Source: Urinicoccus massiliensis
Lineage (GTDB): Bacteria > Bacillota > Clostridia > Tissierellales > Peptoniphilaceae
Assembly: GCF_900120405.1 (NCBI RefSeq)
Contig: NZ_LT635493.1
Location: 961,452-1,025,451 of the forward strand
Direction: 5' to 3'
Length of the DNA: 64,000 nucleotides
The notes beneath the pieces are model-generated. The model did not search any database. It was not told where the DNA came from and worked only from the letters and a program-made list of their open reading frames with translations. Position numbers and translations under genes: made by a program. Shown here piece by piece: positions 1 through 9,494 of this stretch; the first letter of the stretch is position 1; each line of letters opens with the position of its first letter.

Positions 1-2460
1 GTAAATGAGGCCCTGGCTGTAAAAACGGTCCAGGCAGATGCCGTCTAGGTGGTCTTCAAGGAGGTAGGCCAAAAAGGAGTCTGGCAGGTTTTTCTGGCAA
101 AGTTCTTCGTCTCCTAGGTGATTTTTTAAGTCGTCAATGGTAAAGGTCCGGTTGTTCATCAAGAGGGGGTCTGCTGCTTCTAGGAAGGACACCAGGGACT
201 GTCTGGAGACACCAAGGCTCTTGAGGTAGTCCAGGTTGACAATGGTGGTGCTGTCATAGTGGAAGATGGAAAAATTTTTCTTGAGCCAGTAAAAATTGCT
301 GATGACATTGGCCAGGGACCAAAATTTTCGGCTAAATCTGTCTTCGCTATACATGGCCTCCTTGGACAGGATGGACCGGAAAAAATCTTGGGCATAGCGG
401 TATTTTGTGGAGATACAGTAGTCTTGATAGACCTTGTAGCCCAACTGGCGGATGGACCTAGAATTGATATAGCCGGGGTCCAAGTGGGGGTAGGCCTCTT
501 GAAATTGGTCCCGGAGGTCTTGGAGGAAGTAAAAGTCTTCTGTGACTTGCCCTTGGAAGTCCTTCAGAATCTCCGGCGGCAGGATCTTTTTTTCCTTGTC
601 ATAAACTCCCTTGTAGTAGTAGGGTTCCAGGCACTTCATGTAGGTGGCAATAACTGACTGGCGGTTGACCCCATATTTTTCCTCATAGAGCCGGGCTAGG
701 TCATGGCTGGAAATGGGGGAGTGGAGGTCTAAAAGCTCCAACATTTGGGCCTTGCGGTGGCCCCTGCCAAGGCGGATATTGGGCATGCGTAAAAATTGAA
801 TTTGGGGGTAGTCTTCCGGGGGACAAATTTTTCGCAAGAGGTTGTGGAGCTCGTATTCATCTCTCAGGTCATAGGCCTCCATTAATTGGGGGTGGCGGGT
901 GAAAAAGTACCTGGTGGAATATTCCACATCCTTGTAGCGGTCCAGGGCCAGACCCTTTAAGAGCTTGGAAAAATCATAGCTGTAAAAGGGGTAGTAGCGG
1001 AGTTTTCGCCCAAAGCTCCAGAGAATTTCCTTGGAGGCTGATAGCTTGGTCATTAAATTATGGGGCAGGACAAATAAGGAGGGGTGGCCCTCCAGTTTAT
1101 GTTGGGTCATAAATTGCTTGTAGATGGAAAAATAGTCCAAAAAACTAATTTGGTCCAGGGCATACCTGGTTAAGAGGTAGCGGTGGATGACAAATTTTGA
1201 CTTTTTCACCATGTCATCTTCCACCTGGATATAGCTAGAATTTAAGAGGGACTTTAAGTTATCCAGGGCATAGTCCGGAAGCTTGGGGTCTAAAAAAAGT
1301 TCCTTTAGGGGGCGGCCCTGACCCTTGGGATAGTTAAAACGGGTTTGGATATAGCCATAGGCCAGGGGGTCCTGGAAGATTTTTTCAAACTGCTGGGCAG
1401 ACAGGTCATAGTTTTGGATAAAGTAGCGGTAGGAGTCCTCCTGGCAGATAATCTGTTCCCGGGTTAAAAAGTCATTCATCTCCTTGATGATTTGTCGGAC
1501 CCTTTCCCGGGAGAGTTTAAATTCCTTGCCAATCTCTTCCAGGGTGAATCCTTGGATGCGGAGCTGGTAGAGCTGACGGTCCCTTTCTTGGAAAAAGATG
1601 TCTAGGCAAGACAAGATGGAGGGGAAGGTGGGGTAGTAGAGACCCCGGTGAAAGAGGATCTTTTTTTCCTGGACCAGGAAGACCAGGAGGTCTTGAAGAA
1701 AAGCTCCAAAGCCATCCAGGGAGGGACACAGGTCTTCCAGCTGGTTAAAAGTTAGGCCACAGCGGTTTTGTCTCAGTTGGACCAGGACATGGCTTTCCAG
1801 GGCGATTTTAAAGGAGGTCAGGCCATAGACTTCTTGTAAAAACTTGGGCTGGTTTAAAATGTCAAGATAGGTCAGGGGGCCGGAGCCATCATTTAGAAAT
1901 TTACCGGAAAGGACCAAGAGGTCTCGGTAGAGGGCCTGGGAGGATTTTTCCAGGGCCCGGTTTAAGTGAAGAATAAATTGACTGGCAAAGCCCTCTGCTG
2001 TCAAGGGACCCTTTTGGTTAAAGTGGATGATTTTGAACTTTTTCAGGAGGTCTTCCAGTTCCCTTAAAGACGTTTTGCCAAAGTGGGGGATCCCCTTAAG
2101 GTCCATTAGGCTGGAATTAACCAGGTCCTTTAGGGAGTAGATGCCGATGGAGTTCAAGCCCCGAAGACAGCGGTTGGACAGGGCCAGGTCGGAAAGAATA
2201 AAGTCAGTATGTAGATAACCCTGGCCATCTAAAAAGAAATAATCGTCTCCTTCCTCCCGCAAGGATGTTTTTAAGGCCTGGATGGCCCCAGAGACTTCGG
2301 CAATGGAACCGGCCCCTAAATTTGGCACCTTTAACAGGTCAAACATGGGCATGGTCAAGAGGTCCTTGACCCTGTGGACCCCGTAATTTTTTAAGGCATT
2401 CACAGACCTTGTGGACAAGTGTAAGGAGCGAATAGAAAGATTTTGGTTAATAGAAGCCAT
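1..2460 (-). CDS. Large regulator with RNAP alpha-CTD-like repeats and a sigma region 4-like HTH (3' end cut)
   Basis: An uninterrupted reverse frame of 820 codons starts at ATG 2458-2460 and runs off the left edge without a stop. Near residues 10-45 and again near 90-130 there are helix-hairpin-helix segments like the C-terminal domain of RNA polymerase alpha (for example LKVPNLGAGSIAEV and LKGIPHFGKTSLREL, matching the family pattern 'L..v.nlG..sl.Ei'). Around residues 293-321 lies a helix-turn-helix very like sigma-70 region 4 (GFTLEEIGKEFKLSRERVRQI). The remaining 500 residues are not recognised; they are rich in Tyr, Leu and Lys and have no membrane segment. The likely role is DNA-binding transcription control, possibly touching RNA polymerase; this is inferred from domains only. 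It is transcribed away from the acidic protein at 2677. No regulatory target can be read from the context. Confidence 0.75.
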   Translation of the reverse strand, partial: MASINQNLSIRSLHLSTRSVNALKNYGVHRVKDLLTMPMFDLLKVPNLGAGSIAEVSGAIQALKTSLREEGDDYFFLDGQGYLHTDFILSDLALSNRCLRGLNSIGIYSLKDLVNSSLMDLKGIPHFGKTSLRELEDLLKKFKIIHFNQKGPLTAEGFASQFILHLNRALEKSSQALYRDLLVLSGKFLNDGSGPLTYLDILNQPKFLQEVYGLTSFKIALESHVLVQLRQNRCGLTFNQLEDLCPSLDGFGAFLQDLLVFLVQEKKILFHRGLYYPTFPSILSCLDIFFQERDRQLYQLRIQGFTLEEIGKEFKLSRERVRQIIKEMNDFLTREQIICQEDSYRYFIQNYDLSAQQFEKIFQDPLAYGYIQTRFNYPKGQGRPLKELFLDPKLPDYALDNLKSLLNSSYIQVEDDMVKKSKFVIHRYLLTRYALDQISFLDYFSIYKQFMTQHKLEGHPSLFVLPHNLMTKLSASKEILWSFGRKLRYYPFYSYDFSKLLKGLALDRYKDVEYSTRYFFTRHPQLMEAYDLRDEYELHNLLRKICPPEDYPQIQFLRMPNIRLGRGHRKAQMLELLDLHSPISSHDLARLYEEKYGVNRQSVIATYMKCLEPYYYKGVYDKEKKILPPEILKDFQGQVTEDFYFLQDLRDQFQEAYPHLDPGYINSRSIRQLGYKVYQDYCISTKYRYAQDFFRSILSKEAMYSEDRFSRKFWSLANVISNFYWLKKNFSIFHYDSTTIVNLDYLKSLGVSRQSLVSFLEAADPLLMNNRTFTIDDLKNHLGDEELCQKNLPDSFLAYLLEDHLDGICLDRFYSQGLIY

Positions 2461-2676
2461 ACAAATTCCTTCCTAACAAAAAAGCTTCTGCAAGTTACCC
2501 TAGGGGGCTTGCCTATAGTTTAACAATTCACCTTAGAAAAATATCTAGAAAATATTATAAGATATCCTCTGGAAAAAAGCAAGATTTAGCCCTTCCAGCA
2601 AGAAAGACCATAAACTTTGATAGTTTTTTCCCCCTGGGGGTATATATCCTAAAAATAAGTTTAAAGGGAGGATATT

Positions 2677-3282
2677 ATGGGTTTTTTTGATTTCTTATTT
2701 CCGCATAAGAACAAGGAAGCAGACCTGGAGGAAAGACGCCGGGAAAGGCAAGAAGAGGACAAGAAGCAGGAGGAAAAAAGACGGAAGGCGCTGGAAGAAG
2801 AAGGGGTTCTTTTATCCAGCCTGACAGAGGAAGAAGAGGAACCAGATCCTGAAGAAGAAGTGGCAGACCTGGTAGAAGACCTGGACCTGTTAGAGAAGAA
2901 AAAAGAAGACCAGGATTGCGAGAGTCCCAAGGAAGAGGGTCTCTTGGATCCTAAACCAGACCAAGAGGACCAGGATAAGGCGCCAGAAGAAGGTCCCCAA
3001 GAAGAGGCCCCGGTCCAAGAAGACCTGACGGACAAGCCCCAAGCCCCCATTCGTTTTGGAGACCTGGCCCTATTAAGGGAAGGAGAAAGCCTGGACCTAC
3101 CCTCGAGTTCCAAGGTCCAAAAGCTCAAGGTCACCAAGTTGGCGGGAGAATTTTACGACCTGTCCTTTGAAAGCAAGGGCTTTACTTATGAACGCAAGAG
3201 GATCCACCAAGACATCTTAAAAAACCACCTGGAAAACTATGAAAAGACAGGCAGTATGGTCCTAAAAAGTTTTCGCCCATAA
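2677..3282 (+). CDS. Highly charged hypothetical protein
   Basis: A 201-residue protein preceded by a good ribosome site (GGGAGG, 2667-2672). The N-terminus MGFFDFLF is followed by about 110 residues dominated by Glu, Lys, Arg, Asp and Gln, probably coiled coil or disordered. A more ordinary C-terminal part of about 75 residues (from IRFGDLALL onward) looks folded. There is no signal peptide or membrane span. I do not recognise the family. Its composition makes chance database matches likely, so any function assigned by weak similarity should be distrusted. It stands alone between a divergent regulator and a convergent deacetylase and ends just before a strong terminator. Confidence 0.75.
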   Translation: MGFFDFLFPHKNKEADLEERRRERQEEDKKQEEKRRKALEEEGVLLSSLTEEEEEPDPEEEVADLVEDLDLLEKKKEDQDCESPKEEGLLDPKPDQEDQDKAPEEGPQEEAPVQEDLTDKPQAPIRFGDLALLREGESLDLPSSSKVQKLKVTKLAGEFYDLSFESKGFTYERKRIHQDILKNHLENYEKTGSMVLKSFRP

Positions 3283-3284
3283 AC

Positions 3285-3331
3285 AAAGAACCTAGCCCTG
3301 GGATTCAGTCCTAGAGTTAGGTTCTTTTTTT
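3285..3331. terminator. Bidirectional rho-independent terminator
   Basis: Inverted repeat AAGAACCTA ... TAGGTTCTT with additional imperfect pairing inside, followed by seven T on the plus strand and preceded by an A-rich stretch. It separates two convergent genes and overlaps the stop codon of the reverse-strand deacetylase. Confidence 0.8.
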
Positions 3332-4352
3332 ATTTTAAGATTCCAAATTCATAGCCATTTTCCTTAAAGTAGTCAATAAGCTTACTTACAGAATCGGCTG
3401 TCAATTGTTTGTTTTCGGCATCGTGGGCCAAAACTACAGCAATCCGGGTGTGCTTGTTGAGTTTTAGAGACTTGTCCATATACCTTACCTGGCCTTCCAC
3501 GGTGGTGGGGCGGTCAGACTTGGGTTGGGCATCTCCTACCAGGCAGTTCCAGTCAATCCATTGGATACCGAGTTTGGCCAAGGCCTCGTCTCCGCCTTCC
3601 AGACCCTTCCAAGATTGGTGGCCACCGGGATAGCGCCAAACGCCGGCGTGGAAATCAGGTCCCAGGTAGTCCTTTAAAAGTTTTTGAGTTTCTTCAGCCT
3701 CATAGCGAATCCGGTTGGTGTCGCCAACCCGACCTGGATAGAGACGGGTATAGTCGTGGGTTAGGCTGTGGATGGCAACGCCGTGGCCTTCTCGAAGGAT
3801 CCGGCGGAGCATGTCTTCGTGTTTTTTCCCCAGGTTTCGTCCCACCAAGAAGAAGGTGGCCGGAACATGACGGTCCTTTAGGGTGTCCAGAACTTGGGGT
3901 GTAATGGTGTTGTTGGGGCCGTCGTCAAAGGTTAAAAAGGCAATTTTTTTGCCCTTGTAGGCCAGCTTGCCCTCGGTAATTTCACGAATCTTCTTGGCAG
4001 AATAGGCATACTTGTCAGCGGACTTAATGTGGTTGGAATTTTTCACCAGGTCACAGCCAAAGGTCGTGAGCTTGTCCCGGGCAATGTTGGAAAGTTCGGC
4101 AATAGAGTGGTAGGAAACATTGGACCTGTCCGGATTTCCAGCCTTTTCCCGGTCCATTTGTTGGATATACCACAGGGCCACATTGGCCTGGGCCTGGTTG
4201 CTGGTCCGGCTCAGGTGGACCAGGAGTCCCCTTAAAATTGTAAAAATAATGACAATAAAAAGAATACAGAGGATATAAAATAATCGACGGCGTCGCCTTC
4301 TTTGCCGCTCTCTACGGAGGTGACGACGGCGTCTTAATTGTTCTTCGTTCAT
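3330..4352 (-). CDS. Membrane-anchored polysaccharide deacetylase (NodB domain)
   Basis: A carbohydrate esterase family 4 protein that probably removes acetyl groups from peptidoglycan or another wall polysaccharide. The N-terminus is strikingly arginine-rich (about residues 8-24), then one membrane span (LFYILCILFIVIIFTIL), placing the catalytic part outside. The NodB domain shows TFDDGP with the metal-binding Asp pair, HSLTHDY (the H-x3-H metal site), RYPGG, and a late LAHD. I chose ATG at 4350-4352 because the upstream TAGGG sits about 5 bases away; a TTG one codon earlier is also possible. It lies downstream of the AI-2E family gene with a gap of about 54 bases and is probably cotranscribed with it. 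Confidence 0.85.
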   Translation of the reverse strand: MNEEQLRRRRHLRRERQRRRRRRLFYILCILFIVIIFTILRGLLVHLSRTSNQAQANVALWYIQQMDREKAGNPDRSNVSYHSIAELSNIARDKLTTFGCDLVKNSNHIKSADKYAYSAKKIREITEGKLAYKGKKIAFLTFDDGPNNTITPQVLDTLKDRHVPATFFLVGRNLGKKHEDMLRRILREGHGVAIHSLTHDYTRLYPGRVGDTNRIRYEAEETQKLLKDYLGPDFHAGVWRYPGGHQSWKGLEGGDEALAKLGIQWIDWNCLVGDAQPKSDRPTTVEGQVRYMDKSLKLNKHTRIAVVLAHDAENKQLTADSVSKLIDYFKENGYEFGILK

Positions 4353-4406
4353 CAAATCCCTACTTTCTGATAATTATTATACAACATAGTCTCCTGAAAA
4401 GAAAAG

Positions 4407-5507
4407 TCAATTCTTTTGATAAAAGTCTTTATCAGAAATCCGACAAAGTTTCTTTTGGTCATCCCGGATGGCCAAGATGGTCTCAACGATAATTTTAATG
4501 GCCATGTAGAGGGGGGTGGCAATAAGGGCCCCCAGGACTCCAAAGAGGTTCATGGAAATTAAAACCACCACTATAACGACAAAGGGGTGGATGTCCATCT
4601 TGTTGCCCATAATGTTGGGGGTAATGAGGTTGGATTCCAATTGTTGGACCACAACAGTAACCAGGATGGCCTTAACCACCATGGAAAAGTCCACAGACAT
4701 GGCCACCAAAACGGCAGGGACACAGCCGATAATGGGGCCGATAAAGGGGATGAAGTTGGTAAAGAGGGCAATGATGGCCATTAAAACACTATAGGGAAGG
4801 CCGATAATTAAAAAGCCGATAAAGGTCATGGTGCCCAGGACGCAAGCCACTAGGAGCTGGCTGGAGATGTAGGTCTTTAAGGTTTCGTGGATTTGGATCC
4901 CCATGTGGTTTAAGCGTTTTTGGTAGGGACCCCGGAAGGCTTTTTCCACCAATTGGGATAAGAGGGCCTCGTCCTTCAAGAGGTAGAAGATACATAAAAG
5001 TCCCATGACGCATTGGGTGGCAAAGCTGGATACGCTGGAAAAGGCCCCGCCCAGGTAGCCGGGTAGGTTGCCGGCAACTTCTTGCAACTTGGCCTCCAGG
5101 TCTTGGAGGTGTTTTTCAATATTTAAATGGTCTTGCAACCAGGTCACCACTTCGTTGTTGGCCTTTAAAAATTGGTCCAGGTTGAGGTTGTAGTTCATGA
5201 GCTGGCGGACCTGGCTGATAATGACATTGGACAGGAGGCTAAATAAAAGGACAATTAAAAGCAAGAAGACAAGAAAACTAATAACCGCACAAAGGGTTTC
5301 GTTGCGGATGTAGCGGTTTAAGAACAATTTTAAGGGCCTTAGGGCATAGTAGATATACACCGACAGGATAATGGGCCCTAAAATATAGAGGATGACGCTA
5401 TAAAGGGGCTTTAGGAAGTCCTTGGTTAAGCCTAGAAGGAGGATAATCACCAAAACTAGGCTGATATTCAATAAAACTTTTGTGACTTGATTCGTGGATT
5501 CTTTCAT
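4407..5507 (-). CDS. AI-2E family transporter (PF01594-type membrane protein)
   Basis: A 366-residue polytopic membrane protein with hydrophobic pairs at the N-terminus (residues about 10-60), a charged amphipathic middle (about 90-170), and a C-terminal membrane block containing FIPFIGPIIGCVPAV and a conserved GxLGALIATPLY-like ending (here FGVLGALIATPLYMAIK). This order is typical of the AI-2E/PerM/YtvI family, whose members include exporters and Na+/H+ antiporters, so the substrate cannot be read from sequence. ATG at 5505-5507 follows GGGAG. The gap from the upstream TIM-barrel gene is 12 bases, so the two are very probably one operon. Confidence 0.88.
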   Translation of the reverse strand: MKESTNQVTKVLLNISLVLVIILLLGLTKDFLKPLYSVILYILGPIILSVYIYYALRPLKLFLNRYIRNETLCAVISFLVFLLLIVLLFSLLSNVIISQVRQLMNYNLNLDQFLKANNEVVTWLQDHLNIEKHLQDLEAKLQEVAGNLPGYLGGAFSSVSSFATQCVMGLLCIFYLLKDEALLSQLVEKAFRGPYQKRLNHMGIQIHETLKTYISSQLLVACVLGTMTFIGFLIIGLPYSVLMAIIALFTNFIPFIGPIIGCVPAVLVAMSVDFSMVVKAILVTVVVQQLESNLITPNIMGNKMDIHPFVVIVVVLISMNLFGVLGALIATPLYMAIKIIVETILAIRDDQKKLCRISDKDFYQKN

Positions 5508-5519
5508 AATCTCCCTTTC

Positions 5520-6239
5520 TTAATCTTCTTCAGAGAATTCTTCCTTCTTTTCTTGGCGGTATTTTGTCATAATTTCGCCAAAGAGGACAGCTGTTGTAGG
5601 GGGGGTGTAGGTAATGGCGTTGGCCCCGGCCTGGATGGTGGTTAAAATTTGGTCTTCATCATCTCCCCCAGTGGCAATAATGGGGAATTCAGGTCCTACA
5701 ATGCCGCGGATTTTTTTCACTAGCTTGGCAGTGTTTTTTCCTCCAGAAACATTTAAAATCCGGGCGCCGCTTTCTACCTTGCCGGCAATATCATCATAGC
5801 TACTGACAACAGTAGCCACAATAGGGATGTCCAGGATGTCATAGAGGTCCCGGATGGTTTCGTTACTAATGGGGGCATTGACTACCACCCCATGGGCCCC
5901 GTGGAGTTCGGCATGGAGGGCAATGCTGACGGTTCTTTGACCGGAAGTGACGCCTCCTCCCACTCCCACAAAGACGGGAACCTGGCTGACATTTAAAATG
6001 GCATCAATAATGGAGAGTTGGGGAGTAAAGGGGTAGACTGCCATGACGGCCTGGGCATTGTGGTTTTCAAGAATGGCCACATCTGTGGAAAAGATCAAGG
6101 ACTTAAAGCGGGTTCCTAAAACCTTAATGCCACTGGCCCGGTAGATGGTTTCCGGAACGGTGACGATTTTTTCCTTTAAGCGACCCTTGACTTCAGGGAT
6201 AAATTTATTGGATTTTGTAGTAAATGAATTTTCGGACAT
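5520..6239 (-). CDS. TIM-barrel protein, function unknown (annotated as 'hydrolase' in relatives)
   Basis: A 239-residue cytoplasmic protein with alternating strand/helix segments and glycine-rich loops typical of a phosphate-binding beta/alpha barrel: VFVGVGGGVTSGQ, ARILNVSGGKNTAKLV, and FPIIATGGDDEDQI near the C-terminus, where barrel enzymes bind phosphate. No catalytic residues can be assigned. It opens a three-gene reverse operon with the AI-2E protein and probably the deacetylase. The start ATG is supported by AGGAAGG nine bases upstream. The fold is inferred from pattern; the biochemical role is unknown to me. Confidence 0.7.
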   Translation of the reverse strand: MSENSFTTKSNKFIPEVKGRLKEKIVTVPETIYRASGIKVLGTRFKSLIFSTDVAILENHNAQAVMAVYPFTPQLSIIDAILNVSQVPVFVGVGGGVTSGQRTVSIALHAELHGAHGVVVNAPISNETIRDLYDILDIPIVATVVSSYDDIAGKVESGARILNVSGGKNTAKLVKKIRGIVGPEFPIIATGGDDEDQILTTIQAGANAITYTPPTTAVLFGEIMTKYRQEKKEEFSEED

Positions 6240-6402
6240 AAGATAACCTTCCTTTCATATACCTATTCTAACATAGGGCCGGAAAAAATTCACAGTAGGA
6301 ATAGAAAGTGAACAGAATGAAAAAGAAGAAAAGACGGGAAAAAGGAAGGGGGGATTTTAAATTTTTCCAGGGGGAGCCAGGGGGCAAAAAGCCCATAAAA
6401 CC

Positions 6403-6430
6403 TTGACAAAAGTCCATCATATGGTAGTAT
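6403..6430 (+). promoter_or_regulatory. Promoter of the glycolytic operon
   Basis: A consensus -35 TTGACA (6403-6408) and a -10 TAGTAT (6425-6430) separated by 16 bases, about 60 bases ahead of gap. No CggR-type regulator gene or clear operator accompanies it in the window. Confidence 0.65.
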
Positions 6431-6488
6431 GAAAAGAGGAAAATATTCGATTTTTTAGCATGCGTTTTAAGCAAAAAAGGAGGAAGCA

Positions 6489-7547
6489 ATGACAATTCGT
6501 GTAGCAATAAATGGATTTGGACGAATCGGACGGGATGTTGTCCGGGGAATCTTTGAAAGAGACCATGTGGACTTTGACCTAGTTTGCATCAACTGGAGGG
6601 GTAAAAACACCAAGCAACCGGCAACAGACGGGGGCCACCACGATGCAGACGACCTGAAAAAAATGGCTCACTTGCTAAAATATGATACGGTTTACCGTAG
6701 GTTTGAAAAGGAAGTGGACATTTGGGAAGATGGTCTGGTCATTGACGGAAAGAAAATTCGTGTTACAGACCGGGACAACCCCCAAGACCTTCCCTGGAAG
6801 GACTTAAAGGTAGACCTTGTTATTGATTCCACCGGGGCCTTTAACACCCGGGAGGGTGGCGAAAAACACCTGGCAGCTGGGGCCAAAAAGGTCGTCTTTA
6901 CCGCACCGGTTAAGGGGGAAGACATCACCATTGTCATGGGCGTCAACCATGAAAAATACGACCCGGCAAAACACGACATTATTTCCAATGCTTCCTGTAC
7001 TACCAACTGTCTGGCTCCCATTACCAAGGTTATCCTAGATGAATTCGGTATTGAAAGAGGCCTGATGACTACAGTTCATGCCTACACCAACGACCAAAAC
7101 ATCCAAGACAACCGCCACAAAAAAGACATGCGCAGGGCCCGGGCCGGAGCGGAAAATATCATTCCCACCACAACAGGCGCTGCCAAGGCTGTTGGCAAGG
7201 TCATTCCGGAAGTCGAAGGCAAACTGACAGGCTTTGCCTTAAGAGTTCCCGTTCCAACAGGATCTATTGTGGATGTGACCTTCGAACTTTCTAAAGAAGC
7301 CAGTGTGGAAGAAATCAACAAGGCCATTAAGGATGCCTCTGAAAATGCCTACAAGGGCATCATTGCCTATACAGAAGAACCCATTGTCTCCTCAGATATT
7401 ATTAAGGATCCCTGCTCTTCCATTTTTGATGCGGAATTAACCTTAGTTAAGGACCGCCTGGTAAAATTGGTCAGCTGGTATGACAATGAATGGGGCTATT
7501 CACAAAGAGTCATTGACTTGACAGAAATGGTAGCCAAGAAGCTATAA
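6489..7547 (+). CDS. gap: Glyceraldehyde-3-phosphate dehydrogenase, type I
   Basis: Converts glyceraldehyde-3-phosphate to 1,3-bisphosphoglycerate in the cytosol. It has the Rossmann motif INGFGRIGRDVVR, the catalytic cysteine motif SNASCTTNCLAP, the HAYTNDQ segment, and WYDNEWGYS at the end. The length, 352 residues, exceeds the usual 330-340 because of an insert after strand B, about residues 35-58 (WRGKNTKQPATDGGHHDADD). That segment replaces the usual Asp of 'INDL', which selects NAD, with Trp-Arg, and the S-loop has IQDNRHKKD where NAD enzymes carry Leu-Pro. I infer relaxed or NADP-preferring cofactor use. It is the first gene of the operon, 10 bases ahead of pgk, with AAGGAGG before the ATG. 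Confidence 0.97.
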   Translation: MTIRVAINGFGRIGRDVVRGIFERDHVDFDLVCINWRGKNTKQPATDGGHHDADDLKKMAHLLKYDTVYRRFEKEVDIWEDGLVIDGKKIRVTDRDNPQDLPWKDLKVDLVIDSTGAFNTREGGEKHLAAGAKKVVFTAPVKGEDITIVMGVNHEKYDPAKHDIISNASCTTNCLAPITKVILDEFGIERGLMTTVHAYTNDQNIQDNRHKKDMRRARAGAENIIPTTTGAAKAVGKVIPEVEGKLTGFALRVPVPTGSIVDVTFELSKEASVEEINKAIKDASENAYKGIIAYTEEPIVSSDIIKDPCSSIFDAELTLVKDRLVKLVSWYDNEWGYSQRVIDLTEMVAKKL

Positions 7548-7557
7548 AGGGGGGTCT

Positions 7558-8748
7558 ATGAAGACACTAGATCAAGGAAATTTTAAAGGAAAAACCGTCT
7601 TGGTGCGGGTGGACTTTAATGTGCCCATGAAGGATGGGGCCATTACAGACACCACACGGATTGAACGGTCCTTGGAAACCATCCAATACCTAAGAGACCA
7701 GGGGGCAAAGATTGTCCTTTTAAGCCATCTTGGCCGACCCAAGGGCCAAGCCCAAGAGGCCATGTCCCTGGCTCCAGTGGCTAAAAAATTAGCTGAATTT
7801 TTAGATAGTCCCGTACAATTTTTAAAGGATGACCAAGTGGTTTCGGAAGATGTGAAAAAGTGGGTCAAGGAATTAAAGGAAGGGGAAGTGGCCCTTTTAG
7901 AAAATACCCGCTTTATCAAGGGGGAAGAAGCCAATGACGATGCCTTTGCAGACCAACTGGCCAGCCTGGGAGACCTCTATGTCAACGACGCCTTTGGCAC
8001 CAGCCACAGGGCCCATGCCTCCAATGTGGGCCTGGCCAACCGCCTGCCCTCCTACCTGGGACGGCTGGTTGAAGAAGAACTCAAGGCCTTCCAACCTGTT
8101 TTGACAGAACCAGAAAGACCCTATGTGGCCATTCTGGGTGGAGCCAAGGTCAGTGATAAGATTGGCATCCTGCAAGAGTTGGTGGACAAGGTTGACGGTC
8201 TTATTATTGTTGGAGCCATGGCCTTTACCTTTTTAAAAGCCATGGGCCTGGAAGTGGGCAAGTCCTTGGTGGAAGACGACAAGTTGGACCTGGCTCGAGA
8301 CATTATGGAAAAAATTGCCGACAGGGACATTGACTTCATCCTTCCCATGGATGTAGTTGTGGCCAAGGAATTAAAGGCCAATACCCCCTCCAAACCGGTA
8401 GCCATAGAAGACATTGATCCTGAATTGGCAGGTTTTGACATTGGACCCCAAACAGTTGAACGGATTAAGAAACTTTTAATGACGGCCAAGACCGTGGTAT
8501 GGAACGGACCGGCAGGGGCCTTTGAAGTGGAACCCTTTGAAAAGGGAACAGAGGCCATTGCCAAGGCCTTGGCTGAAAGTCCCGCCTTTAGTATTGTTGG
8601 AGGCGGAGATTCTGCTGCAGCCATAGAACAATTGGGCCTGGCCGGGGAAATCGACCATATTTCCACCGGGGGAGGTGCCAGCCTGGAACTTTTAGAGGGC
8701 AAGACCCTACCGGGGATTGATGCCGTTGAAAGGAGCCGCCATGCGTAA
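7558..8748 (+). CDS. pgk: Phosphoglycerate kinase
   Basis: The ATP-yielding step from 1,3-bisphosphoglycerate to 3-phosphoglycerate. The 396 residues are the normal bacterial length. Visible motifs are VRVDFNVPM, LSHLGRPKG, ENTRF, the nucleotide-site GGAKVSDKIGIL, VWNGPAGAFE and STGGGASLE. The start ATG is preceded by GGGGG. The last codons overlap tpiA by 8 bases, suggesting translational coupling of two consecutive glycolytic enzymes. Confidence 0.98.
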   Translation: MKTLDQGNFKGKTVLVRVDFNVPMKDGAITDTTRIERSLETIQYLRDQGAKIVLLSHLGRPKGQAQEAMSLAPVAKKLAEFLDSPVQFLKDDQVVSEDVKKWVKELKEGEVALLENTRFIKGEEANDDAFADQLASLGDLYVNDAFGTSHRAHASNVGLANRLPSYLGRLVEEELKAFQPVLTEPERPYVAILGGAKVSDKIGILQELVDKVDGLIIVGAMAFTFLKAMGLEVGKSLVEDDKLDLARDIMEKIADRDIDFILPMDVVVAKELKANTPSKPVAIEDIDPELAGFDIGPQTVERIKKLLMTAKTVVWNGPAGAFEVEPFEKGTEAIAKALAESPAFSIVGGGDSAAAIEQLGLAGEIDHISTGGGASLELLEGKTLPGIDAVERSRHA

Positions 8749-9494
8749 ACCCATTCTTGCTGGCAATTGGAAGATGAACCTAACCTACCACCAAGCTGAG
8801 GCCATGGTGGAAGAACTCTTGAGCCTGGGTAAGGCTCCGGAGTCTGTGGAATCCATTTTGCTTCCAAACTTCCTCTGCATCCCCCTTTTGGCAGACAAGT
8901 TAAAGGGCACTGGCTACCAAGTGGGAGCCCAAAACATGTCTAGTGAAGACCAGGGGGCCTTTACCGGGGAAATTTCCTGGGACATGTTAAAGGACCTGGG
9001 GGTTTCCTATTGCATTATTGGTCATTCGGAAAGAAGGACCCTTTACTTGGAAAACAACAGCCAAATTGAAAAGAAGTTGAGGAAGGCTGTTAAAACTGGA
9101 ATTAAACCCATCCTCTGTGTGGGGGAAAGCCTAGAAAAAAGACAGGCAGGAGAAGCCAAAAAACGCATTGAAGGACAAGTCCACCGGGCCCTGGTAGGCC
9201 TGGACCAGGAGGACCTTCAAGACCTGGTGATTGCCTATGAACCCCTTTGGGCCATAGGGTCCGGCCAGGCAGCGAGTCCTGAAGATGCAGAAGACATGTG
9301 CCTGACCATCCGCCAATGGATTGAAAAAGGATACGGGTCTGACCTAGCAGAGAAAATCCGCATCCTCTATGGGGGTTCTGTCAAACCGGACAATATTGTC
9401 AGTTTTATGGAAAAGGAAAATATTGACGGGGCCCTGGTGGGGGGAGCTTCTTTAAAGGCCAAGGATTTTTACGCCTTAATTGAGGGAGTGCAAA

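Noticed and set aside
2661-3137. Serine/arginine-rich reverse frame opposite the acidic protein
   Set aside because: It is the complement of Glu/Lys-rich codons, giving artificial Ser/Leu runs; the plus frame has the ribosome site and terminator.
8121-8867. Long reverse-strand frame opposite pgk and tpiA
   Set aside because: It lies entirely opposite two well-conserved enzymes; codon bias (few stops on the complement of C/G-ending codons) explains its length.
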